A stretch of 64,000 nt of DNA from Granulicella sp. L56 (GTDB taxonomy: Bacteria; Acidobacteriota; Terriglobia; Terriglobales; Acidobacteriaceae). The notes beneath the pieces were generated by a model. The model worked only from the letters and a program-made list of their open reading frames with translations, made no database searches and was not told the DNA's origin. A program made the position numbers and the translations under genes. The DNA lies in assembly GCF_009765835.1 (NCBI RefSeq), contig NZ_LMUS01000006.1, positions 1,570,438 to 1,634,437 of the forward strand, in the 5' to 3' direction. Positions 1 to 9,293 of this stretch are shown here, piece by piece (the first letter of the stretch is position 1; each line of letters begins with the position of its first letter).

Positions 1-596
1 TCCTGCTGATCGGCGAGACCGTCGATCACGGCAGCAAGGTCAGGATCGAGGATGCTCTTCGCGCCGTCAGCGACACCAACACCGCCATCTATAGCCTTGC
101 CTTCTCCTCCTCGCGCAGCGGCATTAGTCACGAAGCCTCAAAGCTCAACGACCCAAACCCCGGCCCCGAACACGGCTGCTTCTCGCACGATCCCAAGACC
201 GATCCCACGGTGAGAGACGACGGCACCAAGGGCGTTGCAGAAGAGTCCAAGGGCACGCAGTACTACGACTGCCTCGCCGAGCTTCTGCCGCCGCTGCGTC
301 TCGCCAAGATGGCTGCGATCCTCGGCATGAACGGCCTGCGCAAGAACGCGCCTGAGACCGTAGCCAATCTGACCGGCGGAGAGTACTTCCACTTCAGCAG
401 CCAGCGCGACCTCGAACGCGGCCTCGCGACCATCTCCAACCACGTTCCCAATCGTTACGTCCTGAGCTTCCAGCCGCAGATGCCGCAACCCGGCCTCCAC
501 GCCATCACGGTCACGCTGAAAGACCACCCCGACCTTGTCGTCACGGCACGAAGCAGCTACTGGGCTGGCGACACGACAACGGAACCGCATCCTTGA
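1..596 (+). CDS. VWFA-related domain protein, C-terminal part (5' end outside window)
   Basis: The frame is open from the first bases to a TGA at 594-596, giving about 197 C-terminal residues; the start lies left of the window. The visible part begins late in a von Willebrand A-like fold (LLIGETVDHGSK, then TAIYSLAFSSS) and ends in the tail NRYVLSFQPQ followed by GLHAITVTL. That tail (NxYxLSF, then GxHxIxVxL) is typical of the acidobacterial VWFA-related family, whose members usually carry a signal peptide and act outside the cytoplasmic membrane; their partners are unknown. A full member lies at 7548-8597 and a decayed tail of a third at 32586-32861. A family A repeat follows the stop codon directly. 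Confidence 0.8.
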   Translation, partial: LLIGETVDHGSKVRIEDALRAVSDTNTAIYSLAFSSSRSGISHEASKLNDPNPGPEHGCFSHDPKTDPTVRDDGTKGVAEESKGTQYYDCLAELLPPLRLAKMAAILGMNGLRKNAPETVANLTGGEYFHFSSQRDLERGLATISNHVPNRYVLSFQPQMPQPGLHAITVTLKDHPDLVVTARSSYWAGDTTTEPHP

Positions 597-614
597 AGCA
601 AGTCCCGACATCCC

Positions 615-673
615 ACGTCATCTCGACCGAAGGCGGGGTTCTTTCCGCCGCAGTGGAGAGAACCCTGTATTTC
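615..673 (+). repeat. Family A structured repeat, copy R1 (long form)
   Basis: The copy starts CACGTCATCTCGACCGA and ends GGAGAGAACCCTGTATTT. The central hairpin is GGCGG (632-636) with CCGCC (645-649). It lies between the VWFA-related stop codon and the start of the 1010-residue gene. Thirteen full copies occur in the window, all next to a gene 3' end. Confidence 0.9.
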
Positions 674-775
674 ATCCACTCGCCACAAAATCATCCGTCC
701 GCAAAGATCAAGCGCATCCGCAGTTACACCCCGGTGATATCCTCGGAAACACTCCCCGCATCATCGACCTGAGCG

Positions 776-3700
776 ATGCCTATGCGAAATTGCGATACTG
801 CTGCCGCTAAGACGACCGCACTCCTCCTCGCTCTGTTCAGCGTGATGCCCCTCTTCGCCAAAGCAGCCGAACCGCCTCCTGTCACTACCATTACCATCAT
901 CCGCAAGGATGGCCATAAGGATGGCGTGGCCCAGATGACCGTGAGCGGCAGCAAAGGCAAGCCGCGCAGTATCACCAAGCACGCCATGCAGGCGTGGCCC
1001 GTCCGAGATGGACAGGGTGCTCTCATCCTTGTCGTCGAAAAGAAGCATTATCTGCTGCGCTACTACGATCTCGACTCCGGCCGCCGCCGCAATCTCGGCA
1101 TAGTTCCCTTCGGCCATGCCTCGCTACAGGAGACGAAGCTCCCCAACGAAGGCTGGGCCTTCGCGCTCAGCGGCACAGACGCCACCACGGGCCAGCCGCT
1201 AACGCTGGTCGGCAGCACCGACGCCATGACCGGCGTTTTGCCCGGCGAGTCTTCGCCGACCTTTGTTGGCGACTCACTCTCCGGCACCACCTCAGAGGGC
1301 AGGCAGACCGTTAAGGTCGCTTCGCTGCTTGGCACGAACCTCGGCGATATCTACACCCCGCCGCAGACCTCTGCTACGTCGCCCGAGTACCTGCAGGTCT
1401 TTCCCAACGGCGCGGCTATGACCGTCGACCACGACGGCACCGTCCACAAAGGCCGCTGGCACACCGACGGCGCCACGCTGCACATCGTCACCGGCACGAC
1501 AAATCTCTCCTTGCCGCAGCCTTCGCTGGAAAAGATCACGGGTGTCCCCGCTGGAACAAGGTTTTCTGTCCGCCTGCTCCAACCGCTCTCGTCTCGCAAA
1601 GCGAAGGAAGGCATGACGGTAAAAGCGGTCTCCATCACGCCACTGATGGTCGATGGACTCATCTTCCTCCCGCAGGGCTCAACCATTGAGGGCACCGTCA
1701 CCCAGGCAAACGGCGTCGGCTGGGGATTCAAACATGAGACCGCGTCGCTCACCATTGACTGGAACCACGCCACCACGCCTGACGGCCATTCTCTGACCAT
1801 GGATGCTCGCATCTACCAGGTGGAGAACTCGCAGGAAAAGGTAACCTCCAAGGGAAAGATCCAGGGGATCCGATCTACCGGGACCCCGGGCCACTCCGCA
1901 GAAAACGGTGTCCTTACCTTCGCGGGGATCGACCCCATCGCCTATATCTTCGCCTCGGCGGCGAGCAGCGCGGTCCTCGGCTTCGCGGAGCCGGAGATTC
2001 TCTACAACGGCGGCACCGAGTTGATTCTCGAATACGTCAAGCCCCTCATCACCACGCAGACCTATCCCTTCTCCGTCCTTCCCTCCGCAAACTCCGAGGC
2101 AGAGCGCGAGCATCTTCAGGCGCTGGTGAAGACTCTGCCCTTCCGCACCCGCACCAAGGCAGGCAACAAGGTCTCCGACCTCACCAACCTCGTCTTCATC
2201 GGATCACCCGAAGCTCTGCACCGCGCCTTCACCGCCGCCGGATGGCTGCCCTCGGACGAGCTCACCGCAGGCTCGACCTTCCGCACCCTCAAGACCCTCA
2301 GCGGCAACAAGACCTACACTCAGGCACCAATGTCCGTGCTTCTGCTCGACGAGCGCGAGCCCATCTACACCCTCGGCAAGACCACCAACACCTTCGCCGC
2401 GCGTCATCATCTGCGCATCTTCCCCACCACGGCGGAATGGGACGATCAAGCTGTCCTCACCGCCTCTTCCACGCAGGACATCGGCATCGCCTTCTCCCGC
2501 AAGCAGAGGACGTTCATCCACGTCATCGATGAGCACATCGACAACGAGCGCTCCAAGATCGTCAACGACCTGAAGTTTACCGGCTGCGTCACCAGCCTCG
2601 ACATGGTGCCGCGCCCCTGGGCACCGACCGACGCCTACAACTCCACCGGCGACCGCCTGCTGACTGACGGCCAGGTCGCTGTCCTCCACATCAGTTCATG
2701 CGATAGCCCCCACACCACACCGGAAGTCGTTCCACCGCCGCCGAACCGCTTTCAGCGCAGCACCCGCAACACCGCGCTTACCATCCGCAACAGCGTCTAT
2801 CGCGGCAACCTCATCTATCAGGGCATCTCCGGCAGCTTCAAGGTGCATGACTATCTCCGCAGCAGCAGCGAGCTGCCCCAGGACTACGGAGCATGGCGCA
2901 AGACCGATGCCTCCGGCGCGCAGTATCAGGAGGCGGGAGCCGGGCCGGGCCTGATCAAGCGCTCCTTTCGCCCACACGACCGCCTCGTCGAGCCCGACGT
3001 TCCCTATCAACCTGCGGTAAGCCACAAATGGGACCCGCCACGCTACGAGCTGGCCATCGAAGGAGGCTATCTCCATCTTCGTGAAACTTATCTAAGCCTC
3101 GCTGGAATTGTGCTTGTGCCGACTCACCCTCCGGCTCCGCTCTTCGAAATCGATCTATTCGATGAGGTAGGCGATGGATGGGCCGCCGGTGGCACTGCGA
3201 CCATCAACAGTTGGAAGTACTTCTCCAATGAGTTCTCCTACTTTCGCCAGCAGGGGAAATACACGCTTGGCTCCGAAGTGTATGAAGGCGACTCCGACCA
3301 ACCCGTTGTAGACGACGACATCACTGTGGACTCGCAGCGGGTCGGCCTGACCACTCGTCAGTTCGAATACAATCTGCTCGCCCATCTCAGGCCGCCCACC
3401 TCGCGATGGAGGCCCTACATCGCTGTCGGCCCCACGTTTCAACTCATCGCCCTATCCGATTCGCCGCTTAAGAAACCCGCAGGCCCATTCAAGCTCGGAC
3501 TGGGCAATCTCGGGCTGTTCAAGGCTGCCTTCGACTTTGGAAGAACCGCGCCGCTCGATGGTGGCGGCATCTTCCAGTTTGGATTGCAGTATGGCGGTGG
3601 GATCAAGTACCGCATCTCTCCGCGAGTGATGCTGCGCGCCGACTATCGAGAGACCTGGAGCAAGAATCCGGATATTATCAGCAGCAGTTATAAAGATTTC

Positions 3701-3808
3701 AACATCGTCATCGACAATGACGACTACACCGCTGTCATCTACACCCTCAAACCGCCGCAAAAGTTCTTTCAGGACCGCTTCACCCTTGGCGTCGCCTTCA
3801 CCTTCTGA
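776..3808 (+). CDS. Large secreted protein with probable outer-membrane beta-barrel C-terminus
   Basis: This is a 1010-residue protein that I do not recognise as a named family. The N-terminus has a signal peptide (hydrophobic stretch about residues 13-30, ending FAKAAE). About residues 30-760 are soluble, with alternating short strands and no repeat or catalytic motif I can name. From about residue 760 the pattern becomes amphipathic strands with aromatic girdles (YIAVGPTFQLI, FQFGLQYGGGIKYRIS, VMLRADYRETW), and the chain ends DRFTLGVAFTF. A terminal aromatic residue after alternating hydrophobics is the usual C-terminal signal of Bam-assembled barrels, so an outer-membrane location is inferred. 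The start may be the ATG at 776 or the one two codons later; no clear ribosome site is seen for either. Confidence 0.75.
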   Translation: MPMRNCDTAAAKTTALLLALFSVMPLFAKAAEPPPVTTITIIRKDGHKDGVAQMTVSGSKGKPRSITKHAMQAWPVRDGQGALILVVEKKHYLLRYYDLDSGRRRNLGIVPFGHASLQETKLPNEGWAFALSGTDATTGQPLTLVGSTDAMTGVLPGESSPTFVGDSLSGTTSEGRQTVKVASLLGTNLGDIYTPPQTSATSPEYLQVFPNGAAMTVDHDGTVHKGRWHTDGATLHIVTGTTNLSLPQPSLEKITGVPAGTRFSVRLLQPLSSRKAKEGMTVKAVSITPLMVDGLIFLPQGSTIEGTVTQANGVGWGFKHETASLTIDWNHATTPDGHSLTMDARIYQVENSQEKVTSKGKIQGIRSTGTPGHSAENGVLTFAGIDPIAYIFASAASSAVLGFAEPEILYNGGTELILEYVKPLITTQTYPFSVLPSANSEAEREHLQALVKTLPFRTRTKAGNKVSDLTNLVFIGSPEALHRAFTAAGWLPSDELTAGSTFRTLKTLSGNKTYTQAPMSVLLLDEREPIYTLGKTTNTFAARHHLRIFPTTAEWDDQAVLTASSTQDIGIAFSRKQRTFIHVIDEHIDNERSKIVNDLKFTGCVTSLDMVPRPWAPTDAYNSTGDRLLTDGQVAVLHISSCDSPHTTPEVVPPPPNRFQRSTRNTALTIRNSVYRGNLIYQGISGSFKVHDYLRSSSELPQDYGAWRKTDASGAQYQEAGAGPGLIKRSFRPHDRLVEPDVPYQPAVSHKWDPPRYELAIEGGYLHLRETYLSLAGIVLVPTHPPAPLFEIDLFDEVGDGWAAGGTATINSWKYFSNEFSYFRQQGKYTLGSEVYEGDSDQPVVDDDITVDSQRVGLTTRQFEYNLLAHLRPPTSRWRPYIAVGPTFQLIALSDSPLKKPAGPFKLGLGNLGLFKAAFDFGRTAPLDGGGIFQFGLQYGGGIKYRISPRVMLRADYRETWSKNPDIISSSYKDFNIVIDNDDYTAVIYTLKPPQKFFQDRFTLGVAFTF

Positions 3809-3844
3809 GGCGAGTTTGCCGATGGTGTATGGACACCCTAAAAG

Positions 3845-3876
3845 CAGATTCCTTCGCTTCGCTGCGGAATGACAAA
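3845..3876 (-). repeat. Family D repeat (TGTCATTCC...GGAATCTGC), copy 1
   Basis: Read on the minus strand it is TTTGTCATTCCGCAGCG then AAGCGAAGGAATCTGC, a small imperfect hairpin. Related copies lie at 29587-29619 and 58109-58134. It lies in the 358-base convergent gap between the 1010-residue gene and fabF, where I see no gene. Confidence 0.7.
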
Positions 3877-3941
3877 AGGAAACTCTCCCCCAATGAGCAT
3901 TCTGCTCCAGGGAAGGCCTGATTGAGTTCTGAACAATCCTC

Positions 3942-4090
3942 GGGGGCTAAAGCCCCGTGATAGATGTGCGATTTGCGGCGTGGCTGAAGCCACGCCCTTT
4001 CAAAACGAAGACCTAATCAAGAGGTTCACTAGGCCAGTCGGCGCAAGGGCCAAAGGCCCGCTCTATACCAGCCTGGGGCAACGCCCCAGG
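3942..4090. repeat. Family B hairpin cluster, copy 1
   Basis: Four perfect hairpins follow one another: GGGGC/GCCCC (3943-3956), GGCGTGGC/GCCACGCC (3977-3996), GGGCC/GGCCC (4047-4059) and CCTGGGGC/GCCCCAGG (4072-4090). The last two recur at 41762-41805, with one base pair changed on both sides. The cluster lies between two converging genes and could also serve as their terminator. Confidence 0.8.
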
Positions 4091-4166
4091 TAGACAGGAA
4101 CCCGATCACGGAGGACTGAAGGCCCGTCCTATAGGTCTATATCTGCATCTGCTTCCGAGTGACGCC

Positions 4167-5417
4167 CTACTCAGTCCAGCGTTTGAAGACCAGCGAGCCG
4201 TTGGTTCCACCGAAGCCGAAGGAGTTTGAAAGCGCGTAGTCGATCTTCGCTGCCTGAGGCTTGTTGGGAACATAGTTCAGGCGGCACTGGGGATCCAACT
4301 CGACGATGTTCATCGTCGGCGGAGCCATCTGGTTGAGCATGGCGAGGATGGTGATGCCCGCCTCCAGCCCGCCCGCGCCGCCAAGAAGGTGACCGGTCAT
4401 GGACTTGGTGGAGCTGACGAGCAGGGTGTGGTTCTTCGCCCGCTCGCCGAAGACGTTTTCGATCGCCTGCGACTCCAGCGCATCGCCCAGCGGCGTGCTG
4501 GTGGCGTGGGCATTGACGTAGTCGATCTTGTCGGGCGAGATTCCGGCGACCTTGAGGGCGGCAGACATGGCGCGGAAGCAGCCTTCGCCCTCGGGAGCCA
4601 TGCCGGTCATGTGGAAGGCATCGGCGGACATGCCGTACCCGATGACTTCGGCGAGGATATGGGCACCGCGTGCCTTGGCCATCTCCAGCTCTTCCATGAT
4701 GAGGATTCCGGCGCCTTCACCGACCACGAAGCCGTCGCGGTCCTTATCGAAGGGACGACAGGCGTGCTCGGGATCATCATTCCGGGTGGAGAGTGCCTTC
4801 ATGGCGGCGAACCCGCCGACGCCCATGGGCGTGATGGCGGCCTCGGTGCCTCCAGCGATCATGGCATCGGCATCGCCGCGCTGAATGATGCGGAAGGCAT
4901 CGCCAATGGAATGCGCGCTGGAGGTGCAGGCGGTCGCGGTGGCTTCATTGGGACCACGGGCGTTGTAGCGGATGCTGACGTGACCGGCGGCAAGGTTGAC
5001 GATAGAGCCGGGGATGAAGAAAGGCGAGATCTTGCGTGGGCCGCCCGCCAACATGGCCGAGTGCTCGCGCTCGATGACATCGAACCCGCCGATGCCGGAG
5101 CCGATATGGACACCAAAGCGGTCACGGTTGCTCTCGTCGATGACCAGGCCGGAGTGCTTCATCGCTTCGTCGGAGGCGGCAATGGCGAAGTGGATGAAGC
5201 GGCCCATCTTGCGGGCCTCTTTTTTGTCGATGAACTGGAGCGGGTCGAAGTCCTTGACCTCGGCCGCAAAGCGGACGGGATGGCCGGTGAGATCGAAGGC
5301 CTTGATCTCAGCCATGCCGCTTTTGCCTGCAAGCAGGCCGTCCCAGACCTCGGGCGCGGTTTTACCGACCCCGCAGACGAGGCCGAGGCCGGTGACGACG
5401 ACGCGACGCTGCTCCAT
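4167..5417 (-). CDS. fabF: Beta-ketoacyl-ACP synthase II
   Basis: FabF condenses malonyl-ACP with a growing acyl-ACP in cytoplasmic fatty acid synthesis. The 416-residue length is normal for the family. The thiolase-fold active site is complete: nucleophile Cys164 in TATACTSSAHS, His304 in VNAHATSTPLGD, Lys338 in SSTKSMTGH and His343. The C-terminal LSNSFGFGGTNGSLVF glycine loop is intact. It begins six bases after the acpP stop codon, so the two genes form one minus-strand unit and the carrier protein substrate is made alongside the enzyme. Confidence 0.97.
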   Translation of the reverse strand: MEQRRVVVTGLGLVCGVGKTAPEVWDGLLAGKSGMAEIKAFDLTGHPVRFAAEVKDFDPLQFIDKKEARKMGRFIHFAIAASDEAMKHSGLVIDESNRDRFGVHIGSGIGGFDVIEREHSAMLAGGPRKISPFFIPGSIVNLAAGHVSIRYNARGPNEATATACTSSAHSIGDAFRIIQRGDADAMIAGGTEAAITPMGVGGFAAMKALSTRNDDPEHACRPFDKDRDGFVVGEGAGILIMEELEMAKARGAHILAEVIGYGMSADAFHMTGMAPEGEGCFRAMSAALKVAGISPDKIDYVNAHATSTPLGDALESQAIENVFGERAKNHTLLVSSTKSMTGHLLGGAGGLEAGITILAMLNQMAPPTMNIVELDPQCRLNYVPNKPQAAKIDYALSNSFGFGGTNGSLVFKRWTE

Positions 5418-5422
5418 GTTGG

Positions 5423-5668
5423 TTACTTTCCTGTCTTCTGGTGTTTTTCGATGTAATCGACGGCGTCCTTGACGGTCTTGATCTTCTCGGCGTCTTCGTC
5501 GGGGATCTGGATGTCGAAGGCCTCTTCGAACTGCATGACGAGCTCGACGACATCGAGGGAGTCGGCCCCGAGGTCTTCCTGGAAGCTGGCGCCGGGGGTG
5601 ACTTCGGCTTCATCCACTTGAAGTTGCTCGACGATAATCTGTTTTACTTTCTCATCTACTGCGGCCAT
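5423..5668 (-). CDS. acpP: Acyl carrier protein
   Basis: The protein is an 81-residue acidic four-helix carrier that holds acyl chains on a phosphopantetheine arm. The attachment serine is Ser37 in [14 protein letters not shown] chose the ATG at 5668 because a CAGGAGAAAC ribosome site lies just before it and the protein then starts [10 protein letters not shown], as in other ACPs; a frame-extending start 72 bases upstream would add an unrelated N-terminus. It is co-transcribed with fabF directly downstream. Confidence 0.97.
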   Translation of the reverse strand: MAAVDEKVKQIIVEQLQVDEAEVTPGASFQEDLGADSLDVVELVMQFEEAFDIQIPDEDAEKIKTVKDAVDYIEKHQKTGK

Positions 5669-5813
5669 TTGTTTCTCCTGTTTACGTCTTGCAATCAAAA
5701 TTTGGATGACGGTGCGCGAACTCAACACCACCATGCTCAAGAATACTGAGCGCCTAGCAGAGTGTAAAGCAAACCGGGGCTGGGCGTAATGGGGGCATCA
5801 CGGTGGAATTCAT

Positions 5814-7304
5814 TTATTCACCATCATTCTCATCTCCGGAAGCGGCGAGAAGAGGGGCTATGCCGTTGTTGTCCTCAAAGGAGATAAGGTTTGAGGCTGG
5901 GGCATCCAGCTCGCCCACCTCGCGCAGAGTGCGGTTGATGGCACGGGTGCGGACGCCAAGCTTCTGAATCGTGTTCTGGACGGTGCCAACCTGCGTCTCC
6001 ATCTTGCCCATCAGGGCTTCGAAGGTGTTGAACTCGCGCTTGGTGCCTTCGAGGACCTTCCAGACCTCGTCACCTTTTTCCTGAATCGCGAGCATATGGA
6101 AGCCCATCTGGAAGCTGGTGAGGATGGCGGAGAGGGTGCTTGGCCCGGCGATGGTGACGTGGCATTTGGACTGGATCTCGGCCTGGAGCGCTTCGCGGCG
6201 CATGACCTCGGCGTAGAGGCCCTCGGTGGGCAGGAACATGATGGCGTGAGGCGTCGTCACCGGTGGGTTAATGTATTTTTTGCAGATCCGTTCGCCCTCG
6301 GTGCGGATGGCGGCGTCGAAGGCCTTGCGCGCGGTGACGATGCTCTCCGGGACATTGCTCTCGTAGGCAGCTTCGAGACGCTCCCAGTCTTCGCGGGGGA
6401 ACTTGGCGTCGATGGGCAGCAGCGTCTCCCCCGCCAGACCGGGGAAGCGCACCGCAAATTCGACGACCTCCTGCGTGCCTTCTTTCACCTTGGCGTTGCG
6501 GATGAACTGGCTGGGGGCAAGCATCTGCTCGAGCAACATCCCGAGCTGGACTTCGGCGAAGCCTCCGCGGGCCTTGACGTTGGTGAAGATGCGGCTGAGG
6601 TCGTTGACGCCGTCGGAGAGCTTGGTCATCTCGCCAAGCCCGGTATGGACCTTGTTGAGCTGGTCGGTGACCTGGCCGAAGGATTCGGTGAGACGCGTCT
6701 GCAGCGTGGCGTTGAGCTTCTCATCGACCGTCTGGCGCATCTTTTCGAGCTCTTTGGAGTTGTCCTCGTTGAGTTTGGTGAGGCGCTCTTCGACGGCGGT
6801 CCGAAGCTGGTTTTGCAGAGTGGTATTGCTGGCCATCAGGTCGTTGAGCTTGGTGTTGAGCGACTCGCGCAGATTGGTGTGCTGGACGCTGGTCTCGGCG
6901 GTAAAAGACGACAGCCGCTGGGTGATGGTGTCCATCTGGCTCTGAACGGCGGTGCGAAGCTGGTCGGCGGAGGATTTGTTGTCGCTGCGGAAGTCGGCGA
7001 GGCCGGTGTTCAGGGTCGCGCCAAGGGTGGCGATGCTGGCAGTGATCTCGGTGCGGAGGGCAGCGAAGGCAGTCTCGCTCGCTTCGCGAGTGCGCTGGGC
7101 CTCGGTGGCGATGTCGGTGCGCATCTGGGCGAACGAGTTGCGGATATGCTCGTCCGTGGCCTGCTGGCGGGCATCGAGGCGGGTAAGCTGGTCGGGAATC
7201 TGGCCGAGGCGCAAGTCCTGCTCGGGAGCCTGCTGCTTCCGCAGGAGCAGGAAGATAACGAGGAGTAAGGTGACGATCTGGAGGATGAGAAGCGGGAGAG
7301 GCAT
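5814..7304 (-). CDS. rmuC: RmuC family DNA recombination protein
   Basis: The protein has 496 residues. A single N-terminal membrane segment (MPLPLLILQIVTLLLVIFLL) is followed by a long coiled coil (about residues 40-250, rich in A, Q, T and L heptads), then the globular RmuC nuclease-like domain (about 260-430, including FAVRFPG, PIDAKFPREDW and MFLPTEGLYAEV). RmuC homologues limit recombination at inverted repeats, apparently through a PD-(D/E)XK-like fold; this is family knowledge. I chose the ATG at 7304, preceded by GAAGGAAAAACGAA, over a start 12 codons earlier. It is divergent from the VWFA-related gene at 7548. Confidence 0.9.
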   Translation of the reverse strand: MPLPLLILQIVTLLLVIFLLLRKQQAPEQDLRLGQIPDQLTRLDARQQATDEHIRNSFAQMRTDIATEAQRTREASETAFAALRTEITASIATLGATLNTGLADFRSDNKSSADQLRTAVQSQMDTITQRLSSFTAETSVQHTNLRESLNTKLNDLMASNTTLQNQLRTAVEERLTKLNEDNSKELEKMRQTVDEKLNATLQTRLTESFGQVTDQLNKVHTGLGEMTKLSDGVNDLSRIFTNVKARGGFAEVQLGMLLEQMLAPSQFIRNAKVKEGTQEVVEFAVRFPGLAGETLLPIDAKFPREDWERLEAAYESNVPESIVTARKAFDAAIRTEGERICKKYINPPVTTPHAIMFLPTEGLYAEVMRREALQAEIQSKCHVTIAGPSTLSAILTSFQMGFHMLAIQEKGDEVWKVLEGTKREFNTFEALMGKMETQVGTVQNTIQKLGVRTRAINRTLREVGELDAPASNLISFEDNNGIAPLLAASGDENDGE

Positions 7305-7547
7305 TTCGTTTTTCCTTCGCCAAAGGATAGCATCTGGCACGGTGAGGATTCTGAAGATGGAGCAGCAGCCATCAAGGGTAATGGAAGCAGGGACAGCTCT
7401 TTCTGCAATGATTTGCGCTTCAGGTTCAATTTATTAGACTTACCCGCGCCTAATCGCGTCTATCCTTCTAGATGGTCGCGCGGATGCATTCCAACCGCGA
7501 CCTCTCTCACGAGGGATTCTGGTCTTCGTCCGGGAAAAAGGGAAGAC

Positions 7548-8597
7548 ATGTCAATCGAGACCCGCTTTTGCGCTCTGCTCCTCCTTCTGGTTCTACCCTC
7601 TGCCGCTCCGGCCTTCGCACAGCAGGGTACCCCCATAACCCAGGCCTCCAACAGTATTCATTTGGATGTTGTGGTCACGCCAAAATCGGGAACGCCGATC
7701 CCCGGACTGAAGCAGCAGGACTTCACCGTCCGGGACAATAAGATTTCGCAGCCGATTACCTCGTTTCAGGCGGTCAGCGACAGCCAGGCGCCAGTGGAGA
7801 TCGTCCTGCTCGTCGATGGGGTCAATACTCCTTATCTACGCCTCGCCTATGCGCGTGAGGAGATCGACAAATTCCTGCACGCGAATGGCGGTCACCTCGC
7901 GCATCCTCTTTCGCTCGCCATCTTTACGGACACCGGCACCCAGATTCAGAATGGCTCCTCAACCGACGGCAATGCCCTGAGCACCGTTCTCGATCAATCC
8001 GCGATCGGGCTGCGCAGCATTCGGCGCTCCAGCGGCATCTACGGCGCCGATGAGCGCATCCAGCTCTCTCTCCAGACGCTTCGCCAACTCACCGCGCTAG
8101 AGGCAGCCCGCCCCGGACGCAAGATCATCCTTTGGCTCTCTCCCGGCTGGCCGTTGCTGTCAGGGCCGCGCATCGACCTGGGCGCAAAGCAGCAGCAGAG
8201 GATCTTCACCGAGATTGTCGGGCTCTCCAGCGCCATGCGACAGGCGCATATCACCCTCTACAGCGTTGATCCGATGGGGGCCGGCGAGTCTGTTCTCAGC
8301 AACTCTTATTTCTATCAAACGTTCCTCAAGGGCGTGGGCAAGCCGGACGACGTTCAACTCGCCGACCTGTCGCTGCAGGTGCTCGCTGCCCAGAGCGGCG
8401 GCCTGGTCCTGAACGGCAACAACGACATCGCCGGGCTGCTCGCGAAATGCGTCGCAGACACGAGTGCCTACTACGAGCTCACCTTCGATCCGGCCCCCGC
8501 CGAGCACGCCAACGAATATCACCATATCGAGGTCAAGATGGCAGATCCCGGTCTCACCGCACGCACCCGCCAGGGATACTACGCACAGCCGCGATGA
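7548..8597 (+). CDS. VWFA-related domain protein (acidobacterial family)
   Basis: The protein has 349 residues. The signal peptide is MSIETRFCALLLLLVLPSA and ends AFAQQ. Next comes a strand-rich segment (IHLDVVVTPKSGTPIPGL, then DFTVRDN) that typifies the family, then a von Willebrand A-like domain (VEIVLLVDGVNT at about residues 80-91, a MIDAS-like start without a full DxSxS). The tail SAYYELTFDPAP plus HIEVKM matches the other members. The ATG at 7548 has AAGGGAAG just upstream and gives a clean signal peptide. The family is widespread in Acidobacteriota, secreted, and of unknown role. It lies 30 bases before the DUF2278 gene and may be co-transcribed. Confidence 0.85.
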   Translation: MSIETRFCALLLLLVLPSAAPAFAQQGTPITQASNSIHLDVVVTPKSGTPIPGLKQQDFTVRDNKISQPITSFQAVSDSQAPVEIVLLVDGVNTPYLRLAYAREEIDKFLHANGGHLAHPLSLAIFTDTGTQIQNGSSTDGNALSTVLDQSAIGLRSIRRSSGIYGADERIQLSLQTLRQLTALEAARPGRKIILWLSPGWPLLSGPRIDLGAKQQQRIFTEIVGLSSAMRQAHITLYSVDPMGAGESVLSNSYFYQTFLKGVGKPDDVQLADLSLQVLAAQSGGLVLNGNNDIAGLLAKCVADTSAYYELTFDPAPAEHANEYHHIEVKMADPGLTARTRQGYYAQPR

Positions 8598-8627
8598 GCT
8601 TCTTGCCGAAGACCGAAGGAGGGATGA

Positions 8628-9293
8628 ATGCCGATTACAAACTACAGTGTGCTGGCAGGCGACCCGGTCTCGGGCAAGGTGGTCACGGGATCGAGCACGC
8701 ATTATCAGATCACGATGAACGCTCCCGGCGGCCCGTTTACCGTGGCAGTGAACATTCAGTCGGTGGATGGCTCGGAGGTCTTGTACGCGATTGAGGAGGG
8801 ATTTACCCCACCGGATATTGCCGGACTGCTGGCGCTCCCGATGGGGATGACGCCGCTGAAGAGCGTGCCCGGTGGGCTGGCCCTCGATTATGTGCGCTCG
8901 CAAGTGAACGGCACCTCAATGATTACGCGGGATCAGATGACGCTGTTGCCGCAGATGCGCTCCAAAGGCAGCGAAGAGGAGCGGATGCTGGCTCGCGCAC
9001 GGGCCAGCGCGCTCCAGAATGCGGTGGTGACGCTGCTGAACATGACCATCGCAGACAAGGACGGCGTCATCTACGCCTTCGGCAGCTCCTACGCCGATCA
9101 GGGCAAGGTGGATGGGATTCACGATATCCACATGAACCAGGGAAACCCCGTGAATAACCACGGCGGCGACAACGGGATCTGGCAGGACGGCGCCCTGCTG
9201 ATCCATCTGCCGTCGAAGGGAACGTGGACGGCTGTCTTCATCGCCTTCCAGACCGAGTCGTGGACGACGGACTCCAGCGGGAACCCGGCTTAG
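8628..9293 (+). CDS. DUF2278 (YukJ-like) family protein
   Basis: The protein has 221 residues and no signal peptide or membrane segment. Recognisable family blocks are MPITNYSVLAGDPVSG at the start, GIHDIHMNQGN at about 163-173, and DNGIWQDGALLIHLP followed by WTAVFIAFQTESW near the end. DUF2278 proteins have no established activity; the conserved His, Asn and Asp residues suggest a binding or hydrolytic site, which is inference. GGAGGGATGA lies directly before the ATG. Its TAG stop overlaps the folP stop on the other strand by three bases, so the two genes converge with no spacer. Confidence 0.85.
   Translation: MPITNYSVLAGDPVSGKVVTGSSTHYQITMNAPGGPFTVAVNIQSVDGSEVLYAIEEGFTPPDIAGLLALPMGMTPLKSVPGGLALDYVRSQVNGTSMITRDQMTLLPQMRSKGSEEERMLARARASALQNAVVTLLNMTIADKDGVIYAFGSSYADQGKVDGIHDIHMNQGNPVNNHGGDNGIWQDGALLIHLPSKGTWTAVFIAFQTESWTTDSSGNPA

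Noticed and set aside
6096-7268. A 390-codon open frame on the plus strand
   Set aside because: Complementary-frame shadow of rmuC; its Gly/Leu/Val/Asp bias mirrors the coiled-coil codons.
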